A stretch of 12,264 nucleotides of DNA from Pseudomonadota bacterium (GTDB lineage Bacteria > Pseudomonadota > Alphaproteobacteria > Rhizobiales > Beijerinckiaceae), in NCBI GenBank assembly GCA_028876585.1, contig JAGWRL010000107.1:1-12264 (forward strand), in the 5' to 3' direction. A model generated the notes under the pieces. It saw only the letters and a program-made list of their open reading frames with translations. It did not search any database and had not been told where the DNA came from. The stretch's first letter is position 1. Each line of letters starts with the position of its first letter. The position numbers were made by a program, and so were the translations under genes. Below are positions 1 through 6,110 of this stretch, piece by piece.

Positions 1-1176
1 GTCGTCAAGAAGGGCGACAGCGTCGCCTCCGTGCTGCGCGATCAGGGCGCCAGCCCTGACGACATCAAGGCAATCATCGCTCTGTTGGGCGCACGCGGGC
101 GCGACGGCGGCATCAAGGAAGGCGAGAAGCTGCGCATCCTGATGGCCCCTGCCAGCCCTGCGTCCGCGGCCCGCCTGCAGCCTTATCGCATGATCATCGC
201 CAACGACACCACGGTCGAGGCCGACGTCGCGCTGTCCGACCTCGGCAAATATGTCGCCGTCGACGTAGCCAGCATGAACACGGTCGGCGACACGCCCGAC
301 ACCCCCAAAGCTGACGACGACGAGGATGATGACGGCAGCGGCGTGCGGCTCTATCAGAGCATTTACGAGACCGCGCTGCGCAACAAGGTGCCGATGCCGG
401 TCATCGACGACATGATCCGCATCTATTCCTATGACGTCGACTTCCAGCGCAAGGTACAGCCCGGCGATTCCTTCGACGTGTTCTATGCCGGCGAGGACGA
501 AGGCACGAACAACAACGCCGAGAAGATCGAGGTGCTGTACGCTGCGCTCTCCGTCGGCGGCGAGACCAAGAAGTATTACCGCTTCCAGACCCCCGACGAC
601 GGCATCGTCGATTACTATGACGAGACCGGCAAGAGTGCGAAGAAGTTCCTGGTGCGCAAGCCGGTCAACGAGGCCATCATGCGTTCCGGCTTCGGCGCCC
701 GCCGCCATCCGATCCTCGGCGACATCAGGATGCACACCGGCGTCGACTGGGCCACGGCCTATGGCACGCCGATCTTCGCGGCCGGCAATGGCGCGATCGA
801 GAAGATCGGCTGGGAAGGCGGCTACGGCAAATATATCCGCGTCAAGCACAACAACGGCTATGAGACGGCCTACGGCCACATGTCGGCCTTCGCCAAGGGC
901 ATGGAAGTTGGAAAGCGCGTGCGCCAGGGTCAGGTCATCGGCTTTGTCGGATCGACCGGCCAGTCGACCGGCGCCCATGTCCACTTCGAAATCCTGGTCA
1001 ACGGCCGCTTCGTCGACCCGATGCGCGTGAAATTGCCGCGGGGCCGCGCCCTGGAAGGGCCGATGATGGCCGGCTTCGAGAAGGAGCGCGACCGGCTCGA
1101 CGGCATGATGGCCAGCCGCAACGGTTCGTCGGCCCACATCTCCGATGCCGGCCCGATGCAGGTGACCAACCGCTAG
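1..1176 (+). CDS. M23-family metallopeptidase (murein endopeptidase type), 3' part
   Basis: The frame is open from base 1, so the 5' end lies outside the window; 391 codons are visible before the TAG at 1174-1176. Numbering visible residues from base 1, residues 1-50 resemble the LysM/OapA-like module that precedes many M23 domains (VVKKGDSVASVLRDQGA). Residues 95-110 form an acidic linker (DDDEDDDG). The peptidase domain spans about 220-345. It shows the zinc ligands and catalytic residues of the lysostaphin/MepM family: H245 and D249 in HTGVD, H293 in YGHMS, and H326/H328 in AHVHFE. Such proteins are periplasmic or envelope-anchored and cut peptidoglycan cross-links during wall growth. The visible part lacks the signal or anchor. 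All metal ligands are present, so it is likely an active enzyme rather than an EnvC-like activator. A short tail of about 45 residues follows the domain and has no recognised motif. Confidence 0.93.
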   Translation, partial: VVKKGDSVASVLRDQGASPDDIKAIIALLGARGRDGGIKEGEKLRILMAPASPASAARLQPYRMIIANDTTVEADVALSDLGKYVAVDVASMNTVGDTPDTPKADDDEDDDGSGVRLYQSIYETALRNKVPMPVIDDMIRIYSYDVDFQRKVQPGDSFDVFYAGEDEGTNNNAEKIEVLYAALSVGGETKKYYRFQTPDDGIVDYYDETGKSAKKFLVRKPVNEAIMRSGFGARRHPILGDIRMHTGVDWATAYGTPIFAAGNGAIEKIGWEGGYGKYIRVKHNNGYETAYGHMSAFAKGMEVGKRVRQGQVIGFVGSTGQSTGAHVHFEILVNGRFVDPMRVKLPRGRALEGPMMAGFEKERDRLDGMMASRNGSSAHISDAGPMQVTNR

Positions 1177-1271
1177 CGGCGGACCGGAAGCGGGTCGGCT
1201 GCGCGTCGGAACCGCATGACACCACTCAAGTTGATCGCATGGGGACCTTCGAAGCAGTTCGGAGCAAAGCC

Positions 1272-1532
1272 ATGACGCGCATCACCCGCGAGGACGTGAT
1301 CAGGACCGTCGGCGAGATCGACGACACCCTGATCGCGGAGATCATCGGAACCGGAGCCACCGTCGAGGAACTCGCCGAGGCGCAGGCCTGGATGGACAAT
1401 GACGAGGCGCTGATGAATGCCGGCAGGCCGCTGCCGAAGGCCCGCGTCGGCGAGCTCGTCGAGATCCTGTCCGAGGTCGAGGCCAGTGACGACGACCAGG
1501 ATACCGACGCCGTGGTCGGCGAGCAGAGCTGA
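1272..1532 (+). CDS. small acidic hypothetical protein (86 aa)
   Basis: I chose the ATG at 1272 because a GGAG (1261-1264) sits 7 nt upstream. An in-frame start at 1239 would add 11 residues but has no such site. The product is 86 residues, strongly acidic, without membrane segments or cysteines. Residues 1-65 look helical (TRITREDVIRTVGEIDD, then a repeated EELAEAQAWMDND pattern), and the last 20 residues are a disordered Asp/Glu-rich tail (EASDDDQDTD). It lies 95 bp after the M23 gene, on the same strand, and ends just before a hairpin terminator shared with the converging clpB fragment. I recall similar small unknown proteins in Bradyrhizobium-like genomes but cannot name a family. It is probably cytoplasmic; its function is unknown. 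Confidence 0.75.
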   Translation: MTRITREDVIRTVGEIDDTLIAEIIGTGATVEELAEAQAWMDNDEALMNAGRPLPKARVGELVEILSEVEASDDDQDTDAVVGEQS

Positions 1533-1540
1533 AAAGCAGA

Positions 1541-1563
1541 GGCGCGGCCGATCAGGCCGCGCC
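1541..1563. terminator. hairpin terminator between converging genes
   Basis: A perfect 9-bp inverted repeat (GGCGCGGCC / GGCCGCGCC) with a 5-nt loop GATCA starts 8 bases after the stop of the small acidic gene and 40 bases from the stop of the minus-strand clpB fragment. On the + side it is followed by ATGGTCTT, and on the - side by TCTGCTTTTC, so only weak T-tracts are present. Its place between two converging stops supports use as a bidirectional terminator. Confidence 0.65.
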
Positions 1564-1602
1564 ATGGTCTTAACGGGCCGCGCCTTGCTCGGTTCAGCGC
1601 GC

Positions 1603-2013
1603 TCAATTCAGCTTGCGCTTCGGAACCGGCGCTTCGAACTGCGCGATCTCGGCAGTCGTCGGTGCCTTTTCGTTGAAGGTCAGCACATTGCCCTTCTCCG
1701 AGATCGCGACCGTGTCACCATCCTGCACCTCGCCGGCGAGGATCATCTCGGCGAGCGGATCCTGCACGTACCGCTGGATCACCCGCTTCAGCGGCCGCGC
1801 GCCATAGGCCGGATCCCAGCCCTTGTCGGCGAGCCAGTCGCGGGCCTTCGCATCCAGCGTGAGCACGATCTTGCGCTCTTCCAGAAGTCGCTGCAGCCGC
1901 GCGAACTGGATCTCGACAATCCGGCCCATCTCGCCGCGCTGCAGCCGATGGAACAGGATGATCTCGTCGACCCGGTTGAGGAACTCGGGGCGGAAATGCG
2001 CCCGCACCGTCGA
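1603..2013 (-). CDS. clpB: ClpB disaggregase, C-terminal fragment (left copy, headless)
   Basis: About 137 codons of the extreme C-terminus of the AAA+ chaperone ClpB, ending in TGA (1603-1605) with tail PVPKRKLN. ClpB is a cytoplasmic hexamer that works with DnaK to pull proteins out of aggregates; full length is about 860-880 residues. This piece begins inside the second AAA+ domain. It keeps the arginine-finger segment HFRPEFLNRVDE, the sensor-2 motif GARPLKR and the small C-terminal domain. It lacks the N-domain, the first AAA+ domain, the coiled-coil middle domain and both motifs of the second Walker site. Going 5' (towards higher coordinates), ClpB similarity stops at STVRAH, near 2013. 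Beyond that the frame reads antisense to the other clpB fragment. The TTG at 2020-2022 could be called as a start, but it is not a real ClpB start. This piece cannot be functional alone; either the gene is broken or the contig is. Confidence 0.9.
   Translation of the reverse strand, partial: STVRAHFRPEFLNRVDEIILFHRLQRGEMGRIVEIQFARLQRLLEERKIVLTLDAKARDWLADKGWDPAYGARPLKRVIQRYVQDPLAEMILAGEVQDGDTVAISEKGNVLTFNEKAPTTAEIAQFEAPVPKRKLN
2003..2013. other. junction of two divergent clpB 3' parts (microhomology)
   Basis: The 11 bases CGCACCGTCGA are shared by both ClpB readings. On the + strand they encode RTVD, the first recognisable ClpB residues of the right copy. On the - strand the same bases encode STVR, the first recognisable residues of the left copy. 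Left of here only the minus-strand ClpB is readable, and right of here only the plus-strand ClpB. No terminal repeats, transposase remnant or target-site duplication is visible. Confidence 0.85.
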
Positions 2014-2539
2014 TTTCCGCAACGTGCTGATCGTGATGACCTCGAACCTCGGTTCGGATTATCTGGTCAACCAGGCCGAGGGCGAGGACACCAAGGCGGT
2101 CGAGCGCGACGTGATGAATGTCGTGCGCGGCCACTTCCGCCCCGAATTCCTCAACCGGGTCGACGAGATCATCCTGTTCCACCGGCTGCGGCGCGAGGAC
2201 ATGGGGGCGATCGTCGACATCCAGTTCAAGCGGCTGGCGAAGCTGTTGGAGGATCGCAAGATCGAGCTGGCGCTCGACCCCAAGGGCCGCCAGTGGCTCG
2301 CCGACAAGGGCTACGACCCGGCTTATGGCGCGCGTCCTTTGAAGCGCGTGATCCAGAAATGGGTGCAGGACCCGCTGGCGCAGTCGCTGCTCGCCGGCGA
2401 GGTGCAGGACGGGCAGACGATCAAGGTCAGCGCCGGCCATGGCCGGCTGACCATCGACGGCAAGCCGGTCGGGGCGGAGCCGCAGGAGGCCGGCGCGACG
2501 AAATCGCCGACGGTGGTGAGCTTCCCCAAGGGCGCGTGA
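2003..2539 (+). CDS. clpB: ClpB disaggregase, C-terminal fragment (right copy, headless)
   Basis: Some 178 codons of ClpB C-terminus, ending in TGA (2537-2539). The fragment begins about 35-40 residues further upstream in the protein than the left copy. It includes the sensor-1 segment (NVLIVMTSNLG), then HFRPEFLNRVDE with the arginine finger, the sensor-2 motif GARPLKR, and a tail different from the left copy (SPTVVSFPKGA). Walker A and B of the second AAA+ domain, and everything N-terminal, are missing. The frame stays open leftwards to an ATG at 1823, but that stretch is antisense to the other clpB and encodes nothing ClpB-like. By hand alignment the two copies agree at about 74 of 94 residues from HFRPEF to EVQDG and diverge after it. 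They therefore look like orthologues from different genera rather than a recent duplication. It is followed by its own terminator, a DUF6460 gene and degP. Confidence 0.9.
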   Translation, partial: RTVDFRNVLIVMTSNLGSDYLVNQAEGEDTKAVERDVMNVVRGHFRPEFLNRVDEIILFHRLRREDMGAIVDIQFKRLAKLLEDRKIELALDPKGRQWLADKGYDPAYGARPLKRVIQKWVQDPLAQSLLAGEVQDGQTIKVSAGHGRLTIDGKPVGAEPQEAGATKSPTVVSFPKGA

Positions 2540-2544
2540 CGCGC

Positions 2545-2577
2545 CGCCGATCCGGCCATCAAATGGCCGGATCGGCG
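2545..2577 (+). terminator. strong hairpin terminator after right clpB
   Basis: A perfect 15-bp stem (2545-2559 pairing with 2563-2577; core GATCCGGCCAT / ATGGCCGGATC) with a 3-nt loop CAA, starting 5 bases after the clpB stop. No T-run follows (GCGCTAGCC), as is often the case in GC-rich alphaproteobacteria, so it may act as an mRNA 3'-end stabiliser as much as an intrinsic terminator. Confidence 0.75.
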
Positions 2578-2615
2578 CGCTAGCCGGTGAAGGATTGAGG
2601 CAGGAGCGGGACGCG

Positions 2616-2876
2616 ATGCGTGGGTTTCTCGGCGGGTCGGCCCCGGCTGTCGCGGTGCGGCTGCTGGTCGTCTCGTTTGTCGTCGGCCTGCTGCTGGCGA
2701 TGTTCGGCTTCGATCCGGAATCGATCTATCAGCGCTTCGCCGAGATGATCCAGCATGTGATCGAGTTCGGCCTGACCGACCTGCGCCATTTCGGCCGCAT
2801 CCTGCTGACCGGCGCGATGGTGGTGGTGCCGATCTGGTTCATCCTGCGCCTGATGGATATGCGCCGGGCGCCGTGA
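2616..2876 (+). CDS. DUF6460 small inner-membrane protein (86 aa)
   Basis: The ATG at 2616 is preceded by AGGAG (2602-2606) at a 9-nt distance, which settles the start over an in-frame TTG at 2595. The 86-residue product begins MRGFLGGSAPAVAVRL and has two hydrophobic helices. The first is at about residues 11-33 (LLVVSFVVGLLLAMFGF) and the second at about 63-80 (ILLTGAMVVVPIWFILRL). Between them is an amphipathic stretch (DPESIYQRFAEMIQHV). The pattern FLGG-two helices-VVPIWF-LRL matches the DUF6460 family of Hyphomicrobiales as I remember it; the function of that family is unknown. It lies 76 bp after the clpB stop, behind a terminator, and is probably transcribed with the next small gene. 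Basic residues at the C-terminus (MRRAP) suggest a cytoplasmic end. Confidence 0.82.
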   Translation: MRGFLGGSAPAVAVRLLVVSFVVGLLLAMFGFDPESIYQRFAEMIQHVIEFGLTDLRHFGRILLTGAMVVVPIWFILRLMDMRRAP

Positions 2877-2909
2877 GACGCTGCGTGGCGCCTGACAGGA
2901 GTTGCGATC

Positions 2910-3128
2910 ATGCGCGTATCGATCGGCATCGTCTTGGTTTCAGCGACAATCGGCTTGCTCGGCTCGGCGACGGCGGCTGCGGGCGGCATGGGCGACCCCA
3001 GCACCCATCTGCGCGAGATGAACGCGATCTGCGAAATGCAGCGGCGCGGGCAGGGGCCGCTTTCCCCCGATATGTGCCTGCCCGAATGGCCGCCCGGCCC
3101 GGTGCATGAAGATCGCCGCCGGCGTTAA
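2910..3128 (+). CDS. small secreted protein with two cysteines (72 aa)
   Basis: The ATG at 2910 has AGGAG (2897-2901) 8 nt upstream. The first 22 residues form a signal peptide (MRVSIGIVLVSATIGLLGSATAAA) with an AxA-like cleavage region. The mature part is about 48 residues, with two cysteines (AICEMQ and DMCLPEW) that could form one disulphide, many prolines and an arginine-rich end (EDRRRR). There is no lipobox. It starts 33 bp after the DUF6460 gene on the same strand and 161 bp before degP, so it fits an envelope-related cluster. I do not recognise a family; it is probably periplasmic. Confidence 0.7.
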   Translation: MRVSIGIVLVSATIGLLGSATAAAGGMGDPSTHLREMNAICEMQRRGQGPLSPDMCLPEWPPGPVHEDRRRR

Positions 3129-3289
3129 GTCTCGCGCGCGCCGGTCCGAGTTTTTGCGAAATATCGCCGCGCCTCGCACGCAAGCCGGCATGAACGGACC
3201 TTAATATTCGCGCCATCTGACGCTCATGGCCGATGACTATGTTGGTGGCATCGAAAGAACGGAATCAACCGCCTTTTCGGAGCCACGCC

Positions 3290-4768
3290 ATGACTGAGCA
3301 ATCCTCCCATTTCGCGCGCCGCCGCCCGGTTCTCGCCTCGGCCGCCGCGCTCGCCATCGCCGCTTCGGGCGTGTTGGCGCTGTCGATGCAGTCCGGTTCG
3401 ACCGCCGTCGCCGGCGCGGTGGAGGCGCCTGCGTCCGTCGCCGCCAGCGCGCCCTCCTTCGCCGATGTCGTCTCGCACGTGAAGCCCGCCGTCGTCTCGG
3501 TGCGCGTCAATATTCAGGACGCGACGGCGACCGAGGGCGACGACAGCGAGGGCCTCGACCAGCTGCCGCCGGAGATGCGGCAGTTCTTCAAGCGTTTCGG
3601 CGGCTCCCCGAATTTCGGCAAACCGATCGTGCGCCACGGCGTCGCGCTCGGCTCCGGCTTCATCATTTCCGCCGACGGCTATGTCGTCACCAACAATCAT
3701 GTCGTCGAACACGGCGGCAAGACCGTCAAGGTGACGCTCGACAGCGGCAAGGAGATGGACGCCGACGTGATCGGGACCGACCAGAAGACCGATCTCGCCG
3801 TGCTCAAGATCAAGGGCGCGACCGATCTGCCTTATGTGCGGTTCGCCAAGGAACTGCCGCGCATCGGCGATTGGGTGCTGGCGATCGGCAACCCGTTCGG
3901 CCTCGGCGGCACGGTGACGGCCGGCATCGTCTCGGCGGAGGGCCGCGACATCGGCTCGGGGCCGTATGACCAGTTCATCCAGATCGACGCGCCGATCAAC
4001 AAGGGCAATTCCGGCGGCCCGACCTTCAACCTCAAGGGCGAGGTGGTGGGCGTCAACACCGCGATCTTCTCGCCCACCGGCGGCAGCGTCGGCCTCGGCT
4101 TCGCCATTCCCGCCGATACCGTCAATACGATCGTCAGCGAGCTGGAGCATGGCGGCGTCAAGCGCGGTTATCTCGGCGTGCAGATCCAGGCGGTGACGCC
4201 GGAGATCGCCGACAGCCTCGGCCTGAAAAACACCGAGGGCGCGCTGGTGGCGGAGACGCAGCCCGACACGCCGGCGGCGGCGGCCGGCCTCAAGTCCGGC
4301 GACGTGATCGTCAAGTTCAACGACGAGGCGGTCAAATCGGCCGGCGACCTCACCCGCAAGGTCGGCGCGGTCAAGCCGGGCGAGAAGTCGCAACTGACCT
4401 TCATCCGCGACGGCCAGGAAAAGACCGCCTCGGTGACGCTGGCGACGCTCGACGGCGCCAAGGTCGCGACCGCCGAGCATGACGACGGCCAGGGCAAGGA
4501 CGCGCTGACGCTCGGCCTGCAACTCGCCCCCTCCGACAAGGGCAAGGGCGTCGAGGTGGTCAATGTCGATCCCAACGGCGCGGCGGCCGCCAAAGGCCTG
4601 AGCGCCGGCGACGTGATCCTCGAAGTCGCGGGCAAGCCGGTGTCGACGCCGCAGCAGGTCAAGGCCGAGATCGCGGCGGCCAAACAGGACGGCAAGAAGG
4701 CCGTGCTGATGCTGGTCCGAAACGACAAATCGTCGCGCTTCGTCGCGTTCGAATTCCCGAAGGCGTAA
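3290..4768 (+). CDS. degP: Do/HtrA-family periplasmic serine endoprotease
   Basis: The start at ATG 3290 is fixed by GGAG (3279-3282) 7 nt upstream. It gives 492 residues, close to the usual DegP/MucD length. Residues 1-44 are a signal sequence: FARRR, then a hydrophobic stretch, then AGAVEA. The trypsin-like domain (about 55-285) has the complete triad: H137 in VVTNNHVVEH, D168 in QKTDLAVLKI and S241 in NKGNSGGPTFN. Two PDZ domains follow, at about 291-385 (KRGYLGVQIQAV) and 405-490 (LGLQLAP, DVILEVAGKPV). The protein degrades and refolds damaged proteins in the periplasm. The Q/E-rich insertion at 74-112 (LPPEMRQFFKRFGG) corresponds to the LA loop that controls oligomer assembly in DegP. 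The nearby clpB fragment, DUF6460 protein and small secreted protein suggest a protein-quality-control neighbourhood. I could not identify heat-shock or envelope-stress promoter boxes in 3129-3289. Confidence 0.96.
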   Translation: MTEQSSHFARRRPVLASAAALAIAASGVLALSMQSGSTAVAGAVEAPASVAASAPSFADVVSHVKPAVVSVRVNIQDATATEGDDSEGLDQLPPEMRQFFKRFGGSPNFGKPIVRHGVALGSGFIISADGYVVTNNHVVEHGGKTVKVTLDSGKEMDADVIGTDQKTDLAVLKIKGATDLPYVRFAKELPRIGDWVLAIGNPFGLGGTVTAGIVSAEGRDIGSGPYDQFIQIDAPINKGNSGGPTFNLKGEVVGVNTAIFSPTGGSVGLGFAIPADTVNTIVSELEHGGVKRGYLGVQIQAVTPEIADSLGLKNTEGALVAETQPDTPAAAAGLKSGDVIVKFNDEAVKSAGDLTRKVGAVKPGEKSQLTFIRDGQEKTASVTLATLDGAKVATAEHDDGQGKDALTLGLQLAPSDKGKGVEVVNVDPNGAAAAKGLSAGDVILEVAGKPVSTPQQVKAEIAAAKQDGKKAVLMLVRNDKSSRFVAFEFPKA

Positions 4769-4826
4769 GGCCGCCGATCGGGTGGGTTGGATAGCGGCGC
4801 CAATCAAGGCGGACGCTGCTTCCGTC

Positions 4827-4850
4827 ATGGCCGGGGCTTGTCCCGGCCAT
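4827..4850. repeat. short interspersed palindrome (ATGGCCGGG type)
   Basis: ATGGCCGGG and CCCGGCCAT, a perfect 9-bp inverted repeat around the 6-nt loop GCTTGT, 58 bp after degP. The wider string GTCATGGCCGGGGCTTGTCC is of a kind I recall as a frequent dispersed element in Bradyrhizobium- and Methylobacterium-like genomes. It could also end degP transcripts. Confidence 0.6.
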
Positions 4851-4901
4851 CCCGCCGTGACGTGATACGGTTTTCGGTTGAATGGTTCGCATCTCTCACC
4901 C

Positions 4902-5008
4902 CGTCATTGCGAGCGAAGCGAAGCAATCCAGGTTTCCGCCGCGCCGGGCTTTTCCGATTGGCGTGCGATCTCTCAGAGATGGATTGCTTCGCTGCGCTCG
5001 CAATGACG
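4902..5008. repeat. long inverted repeat, REP/MITE-like element
   Basis: Two 29-bp arms (4902-4930 and 4980-5008) pair with a single mismatch around a 49-bp centre. The outer part is CGTCATTGCGAGCG and the inner end is AAGCAATCCA / TGGATTGCTT. Elements with the GTCATTGCGAGCGAAGCGAA core are, as I recall, scattered in many copies in Bradyrhizobium- and Methylocystis-type genomes. It has no coding capacity, so it may be a non-autonomous mobile element or an RNA-level hairpin at the 3' ends of two converging genes. Confidence 0.8.
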
Positions 5009-5015
5009 AATACCG

Positions 5016-5048
5016 ACGGCTTCTTCCAGAAGCCGTATTGTTTGTTTG
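5016..5048 (+). terminator. candidate intrinsic terminator with T-rich tail
   Basis: A perfect 9-bp stem ACGGCTTCT / AGAAGCCGT with loop TCC (5016-5036) is followed on the + strand by ATTGTTTGTTTG. This is the most intrinsic-terminator-like hairpin in the degP-hisG gap and would stop + strand transcripts before they run antisense into hisG. A second small stem, TTGTTT / AAACAA (5042-5056), follows directly. Confidence 0.5.
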
Positions 5049-5132
5049 TCAAACAACCAATGGTCGCTTCGATCAGCCGCGCAGACGGCCGCAACAAGCC
5101 GGCCATGAAGCGGTCGGTTTGCCCGGCCGCTG

Positions 5133-6110
5133 CTATCCCGCCTTCGCCAAAACCTTGGCGTCGAGCAGGTTGTAGAGCGGGTTGTCGGTCTCGAACACCT
5201 GCTCCACGACGCGCACGCAGACGCGTTTCGCCCCGCGCTCCAGCAGGAAATCGGCGAGTTGCGCCGCCTTGTCGCGCGGCGCCAGGAAGGCGATCTCGCC
5301 GCCCGCGCCATTGGCCGGCTCGGCGGTGGCGCCGAAGGTTGACGCCGCCTCGGCGATGATCGGCAGGCCGCGCTCGGGCAGGAAGGCGCGCACCTCGCGC
5401 GAGCGGCGCGCCTTTTCCGACGCCGCCAGCCGCGACAGGATCGTGCGCGCCGACGCGCGCGCTTCCGGCGTCCAGTCCGCCTTGATCGAGGCGGCGAGAT
5501 TGGCCTCGCTCTTCAGGATCACGCCGTCCTCGATGATCTTCAGCGCATTGGCGGCCAGCGTCGCCCCCGTCGTCGTGATGTCGACGATCAGTTCGGCCGA
5601 GCCGGAGGCCGGCGCGCCCTCGGTCGCGCCCAGGCTCTCGACGATGCGGTAGTCGCTGACGCCGTGTTCGTTGAAGAAGCGGCGGGTCAGGTTGACGTAT
5701 TTGGTCGCCACCCGCATCCGCTCGCCGCGCCGCGCCCGGTAATGCGCGCAGACGTCTTCGAGATCGGCCATGTTGCGCACGTCGATCCAGGATTGCGGCG
5801 CCGCCACCACGACATTGGCGCGCCCGAAGCCGAGCGGCGTCAGCAGCGCCAGCCGGCTGTCGACGTCGCCGACCTGCTCGCGCACCAGATCCTCGCCGGT
5901 GACGCCGAGATGCGCGGCGCCGGCGGCGAGCTGTCCGACGATCTCGGACGCCGAGAGAAAAGCGACCTCGACGCCGGGCAGGCCGGCGATCGCGCCGCGA
6001 TAATCGCGCGCGCCGCGTCCCTGCGCGATGTCGAGCCCGGCGCGGGCGAAATAATCGTAGGTGTTTTCTTGCAGCCGCCCTTTCGAGGGCACGGCGAGGA
6101 TCAGGGTCAT
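5133..6110 (-). CDS. hisG: ATP phosphoribosyltransferase catalytic subunit HisG
   Basis: HisG joins ATP and PRPP to give phosphoribosyl-ATP, the first and feedback-controlled step of histidine synthesis in the cytoplasm. The protein is 325 residues from ATG (6108-6110) to TAG. Hallmarks are the N-terminal LILAVPSKGRL (residues 3-13), GVTGEDLV (69-76), and the PRPP-binding loop ELIVDITTTGATLAANAL (173-190). After about residue 230 there is an extra C-terminal region of roughly 95 residues (EIAFLAPRD, RVCVRVVEQVFETDNPLYNLL). It is longer than the 200-230 residues of most HisZ-dependent HisG proteins. The gene overlaps hisZ by 4 bases (ATGA), so the two are translationally coupled and form one enzyme. 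I recall similar lengths in Bradyrhizobium/Rhodopseudomonas but cannot check this here. Confidence 0.95.
   Translation of the reverse strand: MTLILAVPSKGRLQENTYDYFARAGLDIAQGRGARDYRGAIAGLPGVEVAFLSASEIVGQLAAGAAHLGVTGEDLVREQVGDVDSRLALLTPLGFGRANVVVAAPQSWIDVRNMADLEDVCAHYRARRGERMRVATKYVNLTRRFFNEHGVSDYRIVESLGATEGAPASGSAELIVDITTTGATLAANALKIIEDGVILKSEANLAASIKADWTPEARASARTILSRLAASEKARRSREVRAFLPERGLPIIAEAASTFGATAEPANGAGGEIAFLAPRDKAAQLADFLLERGAKRVCVRVVEQVFETDNPLYNLLDAKVLAKAG

Larger units (their letters stand above)
4769..5132. other. intergenic region with palindromic repeats, no gene
   Basis: A 364-bp gap between degP (+) and hisG (-), whose 3' ends converge. No reading frame here has a ribosome binding site or protein-like composition. 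It holds a short GGCCGGG palindrome (4827-4850), a long inverted repeat (4902-5008) and a hairpin with a T-rich tail (5016-5048), all listed separately. The last 85 bases before hisG show nothing recognisable. Confidence 0.7.

Noticed and set aside
1823..2002. upstream extension of the plus-strand ClpB frame to an ATG at 1823
   Set aside because: These codons are antisense to the left clpB and encode nothing ClpB-like, so the apparent start is an accident of the junction.
1603..2539. the inverted clpB pair as the terminal inverted repeats of a mobile element
   Set aside because: The arms are only moderately similar, encode functional-looking but different ClpB termini, and have no transposase or target duplication. 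A join of two genes explains it better.
1417..2583. 388-codon + strand frame across both clpB fragments
   Set aside because: It is a shadow of the two clpB readings, Arg-rich and without family features. Its length reflects the GC-rich third positions.
3129..3289. stress-sigma-factor promoter upstream of degP
   Set aside because: No correctly spaced heat-shock (CTTG) or EcfG-type (GGAAC ... GTT) element could be found by eye. AT-rich TTAATATT at about 3201-3208 alone is not enough.
3224..4828. 534-codon open frame on the minus strand opposite degP
   Set aside because: Composition is low-complexity His/Arg/Ala/Gly/Asp, typical of the antisense of a GC-rich gene. The + strand encodes a complete protease with all catalytic residues.
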